A stretch of 30,198 nucleotides of DNA from Gamarada debralockiae. Lineage: Eukaryota; Ascomycota; Leotiomycetes; Helotiales; Hyphodiscaceae. The position numbers were made by a program, and so were the translations under genes. Position 1 is the first letter of the stretch, and every line of letters begins with the position of its first letter. The notes below the pieces were generated by a model, which saw only the letters and a list, made by a program, of their open reading frames with translations, did not search any database and was not told where the DNA came from. Below are positions 1 through 9,614 of this stretch, one piece after another. The stretch lies in assembly GCA_002803225.1 (NCBI GenBank), contig NXFV01001419.1:1-30198 (forward strand), given 5' to 3'.

Positions 1-780
1 AGCGATACACAGCGCAATCGGGACGCGCTCATACTCGCATTTCGTTCCTTCTATATTATATCGTCTATACAACTCCTCTTGTCTTTCTAATACTATATAT
101 CTTAAGTTTCAAGACCGGTTAAAGTTATTACGAAGATATAAGGCTTTTGAGTTAGGGAATAGTATATACTAAGTACAAGTCCCTGATTCTGGCCGGAAAT
201 TCATTGTGGATCTTGAAAACCAAGTGTGTAATTATAGCAACTTCTTTGAGTATAAGAGCCCTTGTACTCATGTAATTACAGCTTATCAATATAAGCAAGA
301 TGATCTATACGACTACTTTGATTAGATACTATTACTTTATTCATACTACAAGACATACAGGAAGGCAATTCCTCCTATTTCTATTGAGAATCTAGAGTCA
401 GATATACGTATTTAGTCTCCCTTTCGATATATACGACGAGGCCGACTAAAGACTTCACGTATACGTAAAGGAGATCAAGAACGAAAGAAGAGAAAGTGTC
501 CTTGGTGTAGAGCACTAGGGCATAATACTCGTACGTATATAGTAGGGCCAGGGCTTGATCACGGACGTAGAGAAAGAGCACGAAACTAGGGGATACAAGA
601 GGAATTTGATAATATAATAGCATTAGATACAGAGGAGATAGAGTAGATAGTAGCAGATCAATTACAAGCTGAAACAGTTGGTGGTAGTGGCGACGGCGAT
701 GGTGATAGCGACACTAATAGTGAGCTATCAAAGCTTAATAGTAGTAAGTTTGAAGATATAGAGCTTTAGGAATAGTTATA
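1..780 (+). pseudogene. Mutator-like (MULE) transposase C-terminal relic
   Basis: One frame from about 200 to 770 reads through as the tail of a fungal MULE transposase. It holds a SWIM-type zinc finger (C-N-Y ... PCTHV, about 228-277), then DLYDYFD (about 300-323), then IPPISIENLESD (about 370-403), then a basic stretch and a CPWCRALGHNTRTY zinc knuckle (about 499-540). Several stops interrupt the frame (TAG after DYFD, after SDIRI, after RARN and further on). The second SWIM Cys reads Tyr and the last knuckle Cys also reads Tyr. These TAG and TGT-to-TAT changes fit RIP-like transitions. The transposase catalytic core would lie upstream, outside the window. SWIM plus CCHC order is known for MULE transposases; the family call is by motif only. 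No functional protein is expected. Confidence 0.72.
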
Positions 781-828
781 AGAGATAGTATAGGCGTTAT
801 AAATTACTTTAGTTACTCTCAATTGGCA

Positions 829-918
829 GGGTGGCATACAAGTAATTAAAATTAGTTTGGGTGGCATTTCGGTAATATTGATTAGTTTGGGTGGCATGCT
901 AGTAATTTGCCGTTCTTT
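829..918. repeat. Three tandem 30-bp repeats beside the MULE relic
   Basis: Three consecutive 30-bp units start at 829, 859 and 889. Each begins GGGTGGCAT; units 1 and 2 end ATTAGTTT, and the third diverges in its last 12 bases. They follow about 60 bp after the last readable transposase codons. They could be subterminal repeats of the element, but a matching copy at the other end lies outside the window. Confidence 0.75.
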
Positions 919-1331
919 GAAAGGGTTTTCTAGAACTCCTTATTTATACCAGCAGGTCTTCTCATTGTTGATGCAGGACCTCTGTGAGTCCATCAAAATG
1001 CCACATGTCATTATGGCCAAATGGGAATCATGGTTAGATGCATATGTATAAGGAGTCATCGAAGTCTATGACCTGCAGTTCCTAATTATGGCCGCACTCC
1101 CGTGACACGTGAATTCCTACTGCACTATATCCAAAGGGCTTTGTTTTGTTAGTGTCGTTTCCGAATTCAAGGTCGTCTTCCAAATCAGCATCGATGATCT
1201 ACACAGGTAAGGCTGGACTTCAAAGAAGGGAGTCTAAGGAGAAAACAGTAGGCGGGTTAGGTAGCCTCGATCTTGAGATGCTGGCAAAGCCAAGGCTATT
1301 AGCCAGAGAAAATCCTTCCTTTCGTGCTAAT
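919..1331. other. Spacer between transposon relic and HET pseudogene
   Basis: Only short open frames (about 64 codons) without recognisable motifs. I see no gene, RNA or repeat here. Confidence 0.5.
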
Positions 1332-3517
1332 CTAGACTAATAGTCTGAAATTCACCCTCATTAAAGATCTCAAAAGCTTCCCGTACATAAGACCGTGAAC
1401 ATACGCTTCTCCAAGAAGTTGAAAATGGCCAGACTTTCCCTCAATCGGACAGAGAATGAAAGGTGTCAAGGTGTTACAAATAATGTATACTAAGTCGCCT
1501 GATCTCCCATGAGAAGGTCCCAGTCCTATCCTTGAACCCGTTGTAGAAAAGAATATACGGTTATAGCAAGCTGAGTGCACAGACTGCATATAGTTCTCAA
1601 GCTCCAAGGGCTAGGCTATCGGTCCTGCTCAAAGCGAGGTTTCCTTGTTCTTGAGTAAATGGCGCTCTCGGGCAAAGCCTGCCAATACAACCTCCATCAG
1701 ACGGTACAGCTCTCGTAGATCAGATGTGCATCTCACACCATTCAAAGTGTTGACGATGAGTGTCCGTGAGTGTACTTCTATTGCTTCGTCTAGGCTGTGA
1801 TATGACTTCTTCGATATGTCAAAGCAAGCAGCACTCCAAGAAAGCGATTGACTAGCTGCTGAGATGCCCTCGACTTCCGTGGCTCGTCCCACCACCGCCA
1901 CGCAGACTGCTTGAAATTTCTGATGGTATCAATGTGGAATCCTTGGACAAGAAGCGCGTTGTCATTTGCTGATATAGAAGCACGGAAGGAGGGTCTCCGT
2001 AGCAGACTTTTGAATCCTGCGCCAACACCGGTGGATGGATCACCCAGTAGTGATGTTTCCCGACTAGTGTTGAAGTTTGGGCACCATGAAGGAAAGTCAA
2101 GGCTTCCTACATCTTCAGCTTTTGAGACATGATGAAAGATAGTCAGGACGGCTTCTGTTTCCACATAATACTTTGCTGTCTCAAGATATACTTGAGCTGG
2201 ACCTTTGCGCTTTGTAGTTGACTTCGATGAAACTCCGAGCACGGTCATCAGCGAGTCCAAGAAATCCATAGATTTTATCCCGTGGGTGGGACGCAAGCAA
2301 TTTATCACCTATAGCCACAAGACCGAGAAGGTTGAACTCGTGGCCATCAGAAAGCGATTTCTTATAGAAGGCAATGATTCTCAGTGAACTCACGCCTTGC
2401 ATGACCGCCATGTCCGGAACTCGAGCATCCCTCCTGACCAATGTCGCACCCCCTGCCTTTGGAATGTCTCAATAAATACTGGGAGGTCTTCTAAAGCAAT
2501 TATCTTGCAACCACAAATAACTTCGGCCTTTTGGGCAAGAACCGCCTCTTGGAAAACACACACTCTAGTGAACCATTCCCGAGAAAGTAAGTCACAAAGA
2601 CCTATCCAGATATCAGAGGAGAGTGCTGGTAGTCGATGGGAAGCAAGCTTTTCTGGTTCAAGCCTAAGTTAGCATTGAAGCTATCGAGCTTCTCCGTAAG
2701 GCTGGGTATCTCATCCATCGCTTCCCCGATCGTCTCATTCAGTGTCTCCAGTAGTGCGGACTGCAGTCCAAATTTGGGCCTGAAAAATTGCATGTAGTCC
2801 AGCTTTGATGTGCTCGCCCATACAAAATATGTAATATCTTGCAAGATATCGCCAATTTGGCAATATAATAATGGTTATTGTCAAGTCTTGGCAATGTAGT
2901 CTTGTTGGAACGTGACACCTGAGTCATAACACACTTGGCACTGTTGCTTAGGGTATGAGTCACTACGCTGTATATATAGCCCTGGGATCAGTACTCTCTA
3001 AATGTCAAGCTGCTTTCACATTCTATAATTATGACCTCGCAACAAGTCTAGGAAAAAGCTGCACTACTGGAAACACTGGCCTCACTGCTCTCACCAAGCG
3101 ATACTATGACTTTGACCGCTCCCGTATAAATTCGATTCATCATAGGCACTTGCAAACTCTTTTCCGCGTCGTCAGCCTGATTGATACAGACGCCGTCAAT
3201 CCAGATCAGATAGGTGCCATTCTATCTCAACAGATATGGCAAGACAGTGAGGACATCAAAGTGACTTTGAGAAATTTTCGGTTACAAAGGATCGTCTTGT
3301 CTGCTTTCTGACCGTCCCAAGTGTACGATAATGCAAAATATGGAGGAGCCTTGCCTAAGTCAACGTCGTGCAGCTGCTGAGTGGCTTCGTCTCCGTTCCT
3401 TGAAATATGCAGTAGGCGAATATAGGCCGGAGGTAGTTCTTGATAAATGTAGTCGCTGTCCCTCTTGCCCGGTATTCGTTGAGGGTTTGAAAAAATGGAG
3501 ATGAAGAGATTCTGGTG
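1332..3517 (-). pseudogene. HET-domain (heterokaryon incompatibility) pseudogene 1
   Basis: The complement carries the whole order of a HET protein, scattered over different frames. From the 5' side: APPYFALSYTWDG (about 3310-3345), LIWIDGVCINQADD (about 3170-3215), an IYGRAH segment (about 2825), LSREWFTRVCVFQEAVLA (about 2540-2590), HPRDKIYGFLGLADD (about 2235-2290), a WCPNFN stretch (about 2065-2080), and the usual C-terminal block with RIGLGP, GDLVYI, PFILCP and GEAYVHGLM (about 1380-1545). HET proteins trigger incompatibility-type cell death in filamentous ascomycetes. Frame changes occur near 3260, 2770, 2455, 2205 and 1890. In-frame stops lie near 3225, 1626 and 1611. No ATG precedes the first HET motif in its frame. 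No single intron set with usual splice sites repairs it, so I call it decayed. Exact 5' end unknown. Confidence 0.85.
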
Positions 3518-4061
3518 TTATGTGGCCTTTTGGGGAGAATGCTGCGCGTAGCTGAGCCTCGACAAAGATCATTGGGTAGAATCAGAGCCGACATTATTTG
3601 CCTTCAACCAGCCTGGATGATTGATTGGTTTGGTTTGTACGTTACCAGATGTGTCAGTTGAGCTGTTTGGGGGCGAAATATATGGCATTTTTAGGACTAG
3701 CTGATATCTAAGGAGGGGAAGAGCTCTCTTATACCACAAAAGAGGGGAAAATACAGCTATACCAGATTAGGCAATTCCAACCAATAAGATGGTAGTTGCA
3801 ACGATCAAACGAACTTTCTGGGATATGTGTGGCTCTTCATTCACTAGAATCCTCTTGAAAGTCAGGCTCGCAAGAGCACGTCGAGTTGGGAGAAAAGCTC
3901 ACTAACAACAAAAATGGAATTGAATTAAAAGCAACAGGACCACAGGACCCAGAATCTCTAGACCATTCGAAGGTCAATCGAACACCAAGAGTCCATAATC
4001 CCGCATCCATGTCCAGTCAAACAGACACCCACCCCAAGTCAACATCTTTATTTCGTACAGT
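3518..4061. other. Intergenic stretch, no gene seen
   Basis: A 93-codon frame at 3886-4167 (+) has low-complexity composition and overlaps the 3' exon of the gene on the other strand. I find no motif, RNA or repeat. Confidence 0.4.
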
Positions 4062-4817
4062 TTATTGTAACACAATGGTGCCTTCCCTTTTCTTGATCGC
4101 AAATAGAGGCTGCGGCCGAAGTAAGCATCGACTCTTAAATCAACTATTCACAAGTAACTCACCCTGAACTTCGCCCTCCTCTTCTCATCTTGAAACATGA
4201 CCCTTAAAATTATCCCCACCACCAATAATATTCCAACAGTAAGCATCACAATCCCCGCAATCAAAATCGCCGTCGCCTTCCCCTCCCTGCCCCCATCAAT
4301 TCGCGGCTGCCAACGAATTGGCTGCACTACCGGCCGCTGAATAACACCCGTACACATGAAACTAAAACTCTGGCAGTTATCCGTCGCAAGACACTGATCC
4401 AACATTTCCTCCCAACCTCCTCAAGCATGCCGGCGCCCCGGAACATCCCCTCCATCTATACTGCGCTAGAATGGCGCTGGTGCCGTTGGGACAGATAGCG
4501 TTTTCATAAATCTTCAATCGGGAGCCGAACTGATCGATACACGTATCTGGATCTGGGTAGCGGAAGTTGGGAGGATTGTAAGGAGTAATTGGAACAGCCT
4601 GGCAAGCATCGGCGGAGATGGTGGCAGGTTGAGCCTTGGGGATATCGTCTTCAGGCACTTCGATGCCATCGCAGTAGAAGGCCATACTGCTGACTTTTCA
4701 GGTGTTCGGAGAAAATCCGTTGTTGGCCCGATTGGCAATCCAGTCACCAAGCGGCTGGCATCGTCTCAGATCGTCGTCGTTGAAGGGGGAGAAAGCGGCA
4801 TATGCTTGGCAGTGCAT
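4062..4817 (-). pseudogene. Cys-rich single-pass membrane protein, probably broken
   Basis: The product has an N-terminal Cys-rich ectodomain (YCDG, DACQ, DTCID, ICPNGT, GCSGAPAC), then CLATDNCQSFSFMC, then one hydrophobic helix of about 24 residues (AILIAGIVMLTVGILLVVGI) and a basic tail (QDEKRRAKF). A good intron follows: donor GTGAGT at 4162, acceptor CAG ending at 4110, 53 nt. It joins KFR to PLFAIKKREGTIVLQ and a TAA at 4062-4064. Two lesions are seen. A TGA interrupts the ectodomain near 4700, although a 54-nt intron with weak sites could remove it. A one-base frame shift near 4405 falls in GGGAGGAAATG. An ORF at 5040-4950 (-) starts MAKVLLYLMLIAFSL like a signal peptide and may be exon 1, but I could not join it in frame. 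Family not recognised; sequence error at 4405 is not excluded. Confidence 0.5.
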
Positions 4818-5050
4818 AGGAACTATTCGAATGCTGCATCACTGTTGAGATCTAGGTGATCAGTAGTAGAGTGCGAATATTATGAGGCACGGTCATGCAG
4901 TAGGTTAGAAAATGCATTTGGAAAATAGTGCAAAAGTACAGAAGGGTTATTATAGGTTGATATGCTCAATACACTCGATGTGAACTCCTCGCTCTAATGA
5001 AAATGCAATCAACATCAAATACAACAACACTTTTGCCATGAGACAAGAGA

Positions 5051-5962
5051 TCACTTCTCCCACATCCTCTGCGTCTCCAATTCCACCTCAACCATGCCCA
5101 TATCCCTCCCTGCATAGAACTTCCCCTTCCTATCCATCTTCGTCTCCGTAACCCACTTCCTCAGCGTAGCAATCCCCTTACTCACACAAAACAAAATGCA
5201 AATCCCAATCGCAATCCCAAACACATATCCCACCACCTCGCCCTCTCCTACGCCCCCAACATTCGTGCCATTCACCATATGTTTTGGCTCTGGGTTCAAG
5301 AACGAATATACGTACACCCCCTTCGTATAATGTGTGAGGTAGGCGAGCCCGCAATAACATGCCAAGATTATGACGAGGAAGAGGAGATGTATCCATGGTG
5401 CAGGATTGATGCGCGTGAGGACGAGTTCGAATAAAGCGAAAGAGGAATTGAGTGCGTGTTCGGAGACGTTGGACCAGAGCTCAAATCGTGTCGTGAAGCC
5501 TGAGTACAGAACACCCCAATATACAATCGTTACGAGGAAGGGATATGTAGTGATGCTGGCCCAGAACAGGTAGTGCAGTGCTTGGAGTGGTCGAGGGAAG
5601 CGGTTTAGGAGGGGTGTGCCGCCTTGTAGGGCGTATGTTAGGGTGTGAATGGCGGCGGTGAGGAAGTAGAAGGATAGGCCCCAGTAGCAGAGGACAGTGA
5701 AGTAGGAGAAGGAGAGGTGCACTGTGCCCGTGTGGTGTCCGGCGAGGTTGTAGGCGATTATGAAGATTAGGACTGTGAATGCGTAGATTGACTTCAAATA
5801 TGTTAGTATGGAGGAGATGGTGCGGGGAGGGAGACGTACGATTGCAGCGCGCACACCGAATAGAACCCAAGGTGGTAGGAGCCAGGAGGTTTCGAATCGA
5901 TGGCTTGGATCCCAGAGATCATGTCCGAATTTCAGCGCGCGGAATCGTGATTGAGATGCCAT
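5051..5962 (-). CDS. FAR-17a/AIG1-like multi-pass membrane protein
   Basis: Two exons, 5962-5840 and 5791-5051, encode 287 aa. The 48-nt intron (5839-5792) has donor GTACGT, a TACTAAC branch point and an AAG acceptor; it is a multiple of three and contains no stop. The start is the ATG at 5962 in AAAATGG context; the frame stays open a few codons upstream but has no earlier ATG. About six or seven hydrophobic segments are visible. The block TTYPFLVTIVYW, then WSNVSEHALNS, then PWIHLLFL and AYLTHYTKGVYVYSF is the pattern of fungal FAR-17a/AIG1-like proteins; human AIG1 and ADTRP are threonine hydrolases of fatty acid esters of hydroxy fatty acids. The His in VSEHALNS is my guess for the catalytic His. 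Fungal role unknown. Confidence 0.8.
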   Translation of the reverse strand: MASQSRFRALKFGHDLWDPSHRFETSWLLPPWVLFGVRAAIVRLPPRTISSILTYLKSIYAFTVLIFIIAYNLAGHHTGTVHLSFSYFTVLCYWGLSFYFLTAAIHTLTYALQGGTPLLNRFPRPLQALHYLFWASITTYPFLVTIVYWGVLYSGFTTRFELWSNVSEHALNSSFALFELVLTRINPAPWIHLLFLVIILACYCGLAYLTHYTKGVYVYSFLNPEPKHMVNGTNVGGVGEGEVVGYVFGIAIGICILFCVSKGIATLRKWVTETKMDRKGKFYAGRDMGMVEVELETQRMWEK

Positions 5963-8900
5963 TTTGTGTTGCTGCAAACGAGTGTCAAGATCTCTTCCAA
6001 CTTATGGAGTAACCAGTACTCAATCGCCCTTCTCAGCCTTGCGCAAACTCAATTCGATCAACAATCAGAACATGCGACAAGAAAACGACAAATGATCGAT
6101 ATCAAAACTTTTAAAAAAAAGAAGGCGAAGGCCAAAAGGGGCCTTAAATTCAAGACACGCGTGTCGTTGTGGAGAGAGCTTGTTTCTTGCAATCCCTGCT
6201 CCAACAAAGGAAGATGGGACCCATGTGGAAGGCAACCCTGTTTTTCTGCTGCAAGAGGACGGAGATTAATGGAAGCGAGTTCACCAGTGTCGTAGATTGC
6301 CGAAGAAGAAGAGATTTCGTAGATGCTTAGGGAAAAGACTGAGTGAGGGTTTTATTTTCATGTGGGATACATTTTGAGGTCGACTGCAAATCTTGAATTC
6401 GGACGAGGCTTGCCCCGTCGGTTTGCAGAAGTTTGTTAAGCTGCGAGTCAAAGTGATTGGCCGAAGCTGTCATGCACGAAAGAATCTTGGAACTCAGGCT
6501 GAGTGACCCAGCGCTCTGAATCGAGACGGGGCGTGAAGATCAGGGTGTGGGGGTATCCGCTAGAAGCTCGGCTGCAACTTCTTTTTGTAGGGAGAAGGGT
6601 GTCTTTATTCGATCCTAGGGTGGGGCTTCAAAGACAGCCTTCTCTTTTCGATCGGAATCCTGGCGGCCGACTTCAAAACTTCAAAACCCCCATCACGACT
6701 TTCAAGCTCGCGTCTCAAAGACATGAAACCTCCTTCTCACTCATAAACCTCGTGTTATCCCGCAACCTCCCACGATCATCCATATCGGACCTTCACGATG
6801 AGGCTTCTAAGAAGCACCGAAGAACATCCTCCATGATTTGCAGCAACGCAGATGCAGCATTATCCTTGACTCACCTCACCTCACCTCTACGGAACCGCCT
6901 TCTCGACTGCGGCACAACCACACTTCTAACTCCCTCAACCAGAACCGTCATCCAACCCTACTTACATGCGCGTAGTGCCTCATGCTTCGTGCTTATGCTC
7001 AATAGTTCAGACTCCACGGACGAGCCCACGATATTCAAGAGCGTTTTCACAAATTCGTTTGTACTCTAACTTCGATGCCAATCAATGCTTCCTACCAACT
7101 CCTCCAAAGCCCTACTCGCGCCGTAGGCCACAACCCGATTTATGAAGGCTTTCGAGTGTCCCATAACCTCCTTGACCGCTACTCGTCACCGTCCGGCGCC
7201 AACGTCTCCAATTCTGGCCCAAGACCGGAAAGGCCTTTGACCTCTATCGACCTAGTCTGGGTTTCCTTTCTAATAGCTCGAGCACACCTCAATCGTTGCT
7301 ATCAGCACCATTTTAAGGCAACCATGCAATCTAGCACGCTACCGGCTTCGCTCCTTGACTTATACGCTTATACGTCTCTGTAATCGTGTATGGTCAACAC
7401 CGTGGAATGGGAGACGGCTGACATCGCGACTTCTTTGTCCTCCGTCACCCAACACCTACAAAGCTATCATGTCGTTCATGTTCTCGAGCCTTTTACTCGA
7501 GCTCTCATTAATAACTACCAGCAAAGCAGTCATGCCGTTGAAGTAGTCGACATTGAGGCTCAGATTACTGCTTGACAACGACAATTGGCTCGCGACAACC
7601 TCTCCGAATAAGCTCCGTGGACTGCCGGAATGTGTACATCTACTAGTGCGAAGCGCATGGGATACTTCGTCATACCAATTGCAGCATCCGTCAGCAGAAT
7701 GTGGCCCAACCCGGCCATGAAGGTATTCCATAATCTTTCTGTGCCACAGCGGCGGATGACACCAGCTCGCTCCCACTCTTATACAGTCTATTATTTTAAT
7801 TTGCGGATCTAGGACCTTCAAATCACCGCACACATCCTCTCCCCACGAAGGCCCTCTCTCCAAGACGCTTTTCTACACATCTCACCCTGATCTCCTCCTC
7901 TCCGTTGTCTCGACGTCAAACCCGGCTCCTTTACTATATCCATATCATGTACAAGTAAGCGGGATGGTAAGATGATCTGGCGGAGGGCGCGGTTAGGTGA
8001 GGTTGGGAGTCTATGGTCTTACTTCGGCGTAGGAATGCCGCTTTTCATCCGCTGGGTGGAGCTGAGTGATAAGTTGCCATGCCTGAGCTCGAGAGCGTGA
8101 ACCTTCGAGTTGTGGGGTGTTCGATCCGTGGAGACAGGAGTGCAGAGGGTAAGGTTCTCGGCAGACAGTCGAAGTCGTACCTACCAACGCTCCAACTGCG
8201 TTAAGATGTAGGTCGTCGCTACCATTGAGAGCATGAAGCTTTGACTTTGTCTTACTTTGAAAATGTGAATATAGTGTTTATCGTCTCCATTATATTAAGT
8301 CGCTTGCTTGATCCCCAAAAGGTGATTCGATTGAGTTTAAGACATGCCCAAGCCTCACCCGTGATTCAGGAGGCGAGGCTGTGAATCACATCGATGAAAC
8401 AAAGGCTCATCCTCCAAAGGAAATTGACCGCCACAAACCAGTCCTTATCCGAAATCTGATACCGCCTCGTAGAACTTTAACAAACAATCGGAAATCAATG
8501 CCTGTATTGACGCCCATATGAGCTATCATCAAAGAAACCAATATCAAGAACAAGTTTTCCGACAGCCTTTTTTTCACGACCTCCCAATGAGACGAGTGTC
8601 ATATAACTCGCAGATATTGCCCAGGGGCACAAGGCTCGGCCCATGTTTTTTCAGGCGACTGCCGGAACGGGAGGTCATGGCAATTTGCAGTTTTCGGTTC
8701 AGCAACCGGACAAGATTACGTGGATGTTCAGCTTTTAGGCAGTCAATATTGGGGAAACGGAGATGAGGAGGGCATTGGATCAGATGTAGCCTTGCGAAAT
8801 GTGCGGTTCCTGGTTCAGGAGACAGCCCATCCAAAAGGTTCAGATGTCAGGTTTGGTGGCTTCTTGGACCTCGTTTACGGCTTATGCAGGCCATAAGTCA

Positions 8901-9614
8901 GATAGTGTCAAAACTGCCAATCCAACCCCTGAGAGCTCCCCACACGGGCAACGCCAAAGAAGCGCCATCTGGACCACCTAACCATATTCGTGAATTTATT
9001 GATTTCCCCAAGCAGCACGTTCTTAGACAGAGATTTAGATGCAACACACCCCCTCTAAAGCTGAACAGTCAGCGAGCTTACAAAAATACATTCTTGCTGA
9101 TACTAACGGAGTATCATCCTTCCGGAAATATTTACCTTCGTATCTTCAGTTTCGAAACAATCACCAGCTGCATTCCTCACGCAGCTAACTTTGACGATCC
9201 CGCACGGGGCTTCTCCACCTAACCTCTAAATAGAAGGGGTTCGTCCGGTTTGAGAGAAGGTTCGGCAGCAGCCTTGCCCTATTCTACCATTGGAAACCGC
9301 CAACACGAAAAGGTTCCTGAACTAAACCCGCTGAGGGGAATCCTATGGGAAAAAACAACTATCAAACATCTGCACCTAACCGTGCAAGTCCATTCAGATC
9401 GTTGGCTAGCCGCTAGCCCTCCATACAGATATCGGAGTTGCATCCCATACAAGACCTTCCCCTCGATCCCGCAGCAACAAGCTCCGCTAGAAGAGCAAGC
9501 AAATCAACACCAACTACTGCAAGTCTGCACGCACAGCCAATACCAATGCCAACAATCGATGCAGTGGCACCTTAACTTTCGCATGCTTGAATAAGTTCCC
9601 GAGCTGCTGCGAGC
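5963..9614. other. Long stretch without a convincing gene
   Basis: Positions 5963-6500 probably hold the upstream region of the AIG1-like gene. From 6680 to 7900 the + strand is C/T-rich with several mid-length frames (188 codons at 6503-7069, 102 at 7075-7383). A frame at about 6966-7144 reads PRYSRAFSQIRLYS, which resembles a mitochondrial presequence, but it stops and nothing recognisable follows. Two further ATG-less frames, about 8312-8520 and 8591-8896 (+), look weakly coding and match no family I know. No tRNA, rRNA or repeat was recognised. Confidence 0.35.

Noticed and set aside
5481..5870. 129-codon His/Pro-rich - strand ORF
   Set aside because: Out-of-frame shadow of the AIG1-like membrane protein and its intron.
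6503..7069. 188-codon + strand ORF as a protein-coding gene
   Set aside because: No motif, odd composition, no intron signals linking it to the following frames, and equally long overlapping frames nearby; described only as part of the long unassigned stretch.
7456..7863. 135-codon - strand ORF
   Set aside because: Begins at a TTG with no upstream ATG and has no recognisable motif; overlaps competing + strand frames.
8101..8140. GTTCGATCC as the T-arm of a tRNA
   Set aside because: No acceptor stem, D-arm or anticodon arm can be placed around it.
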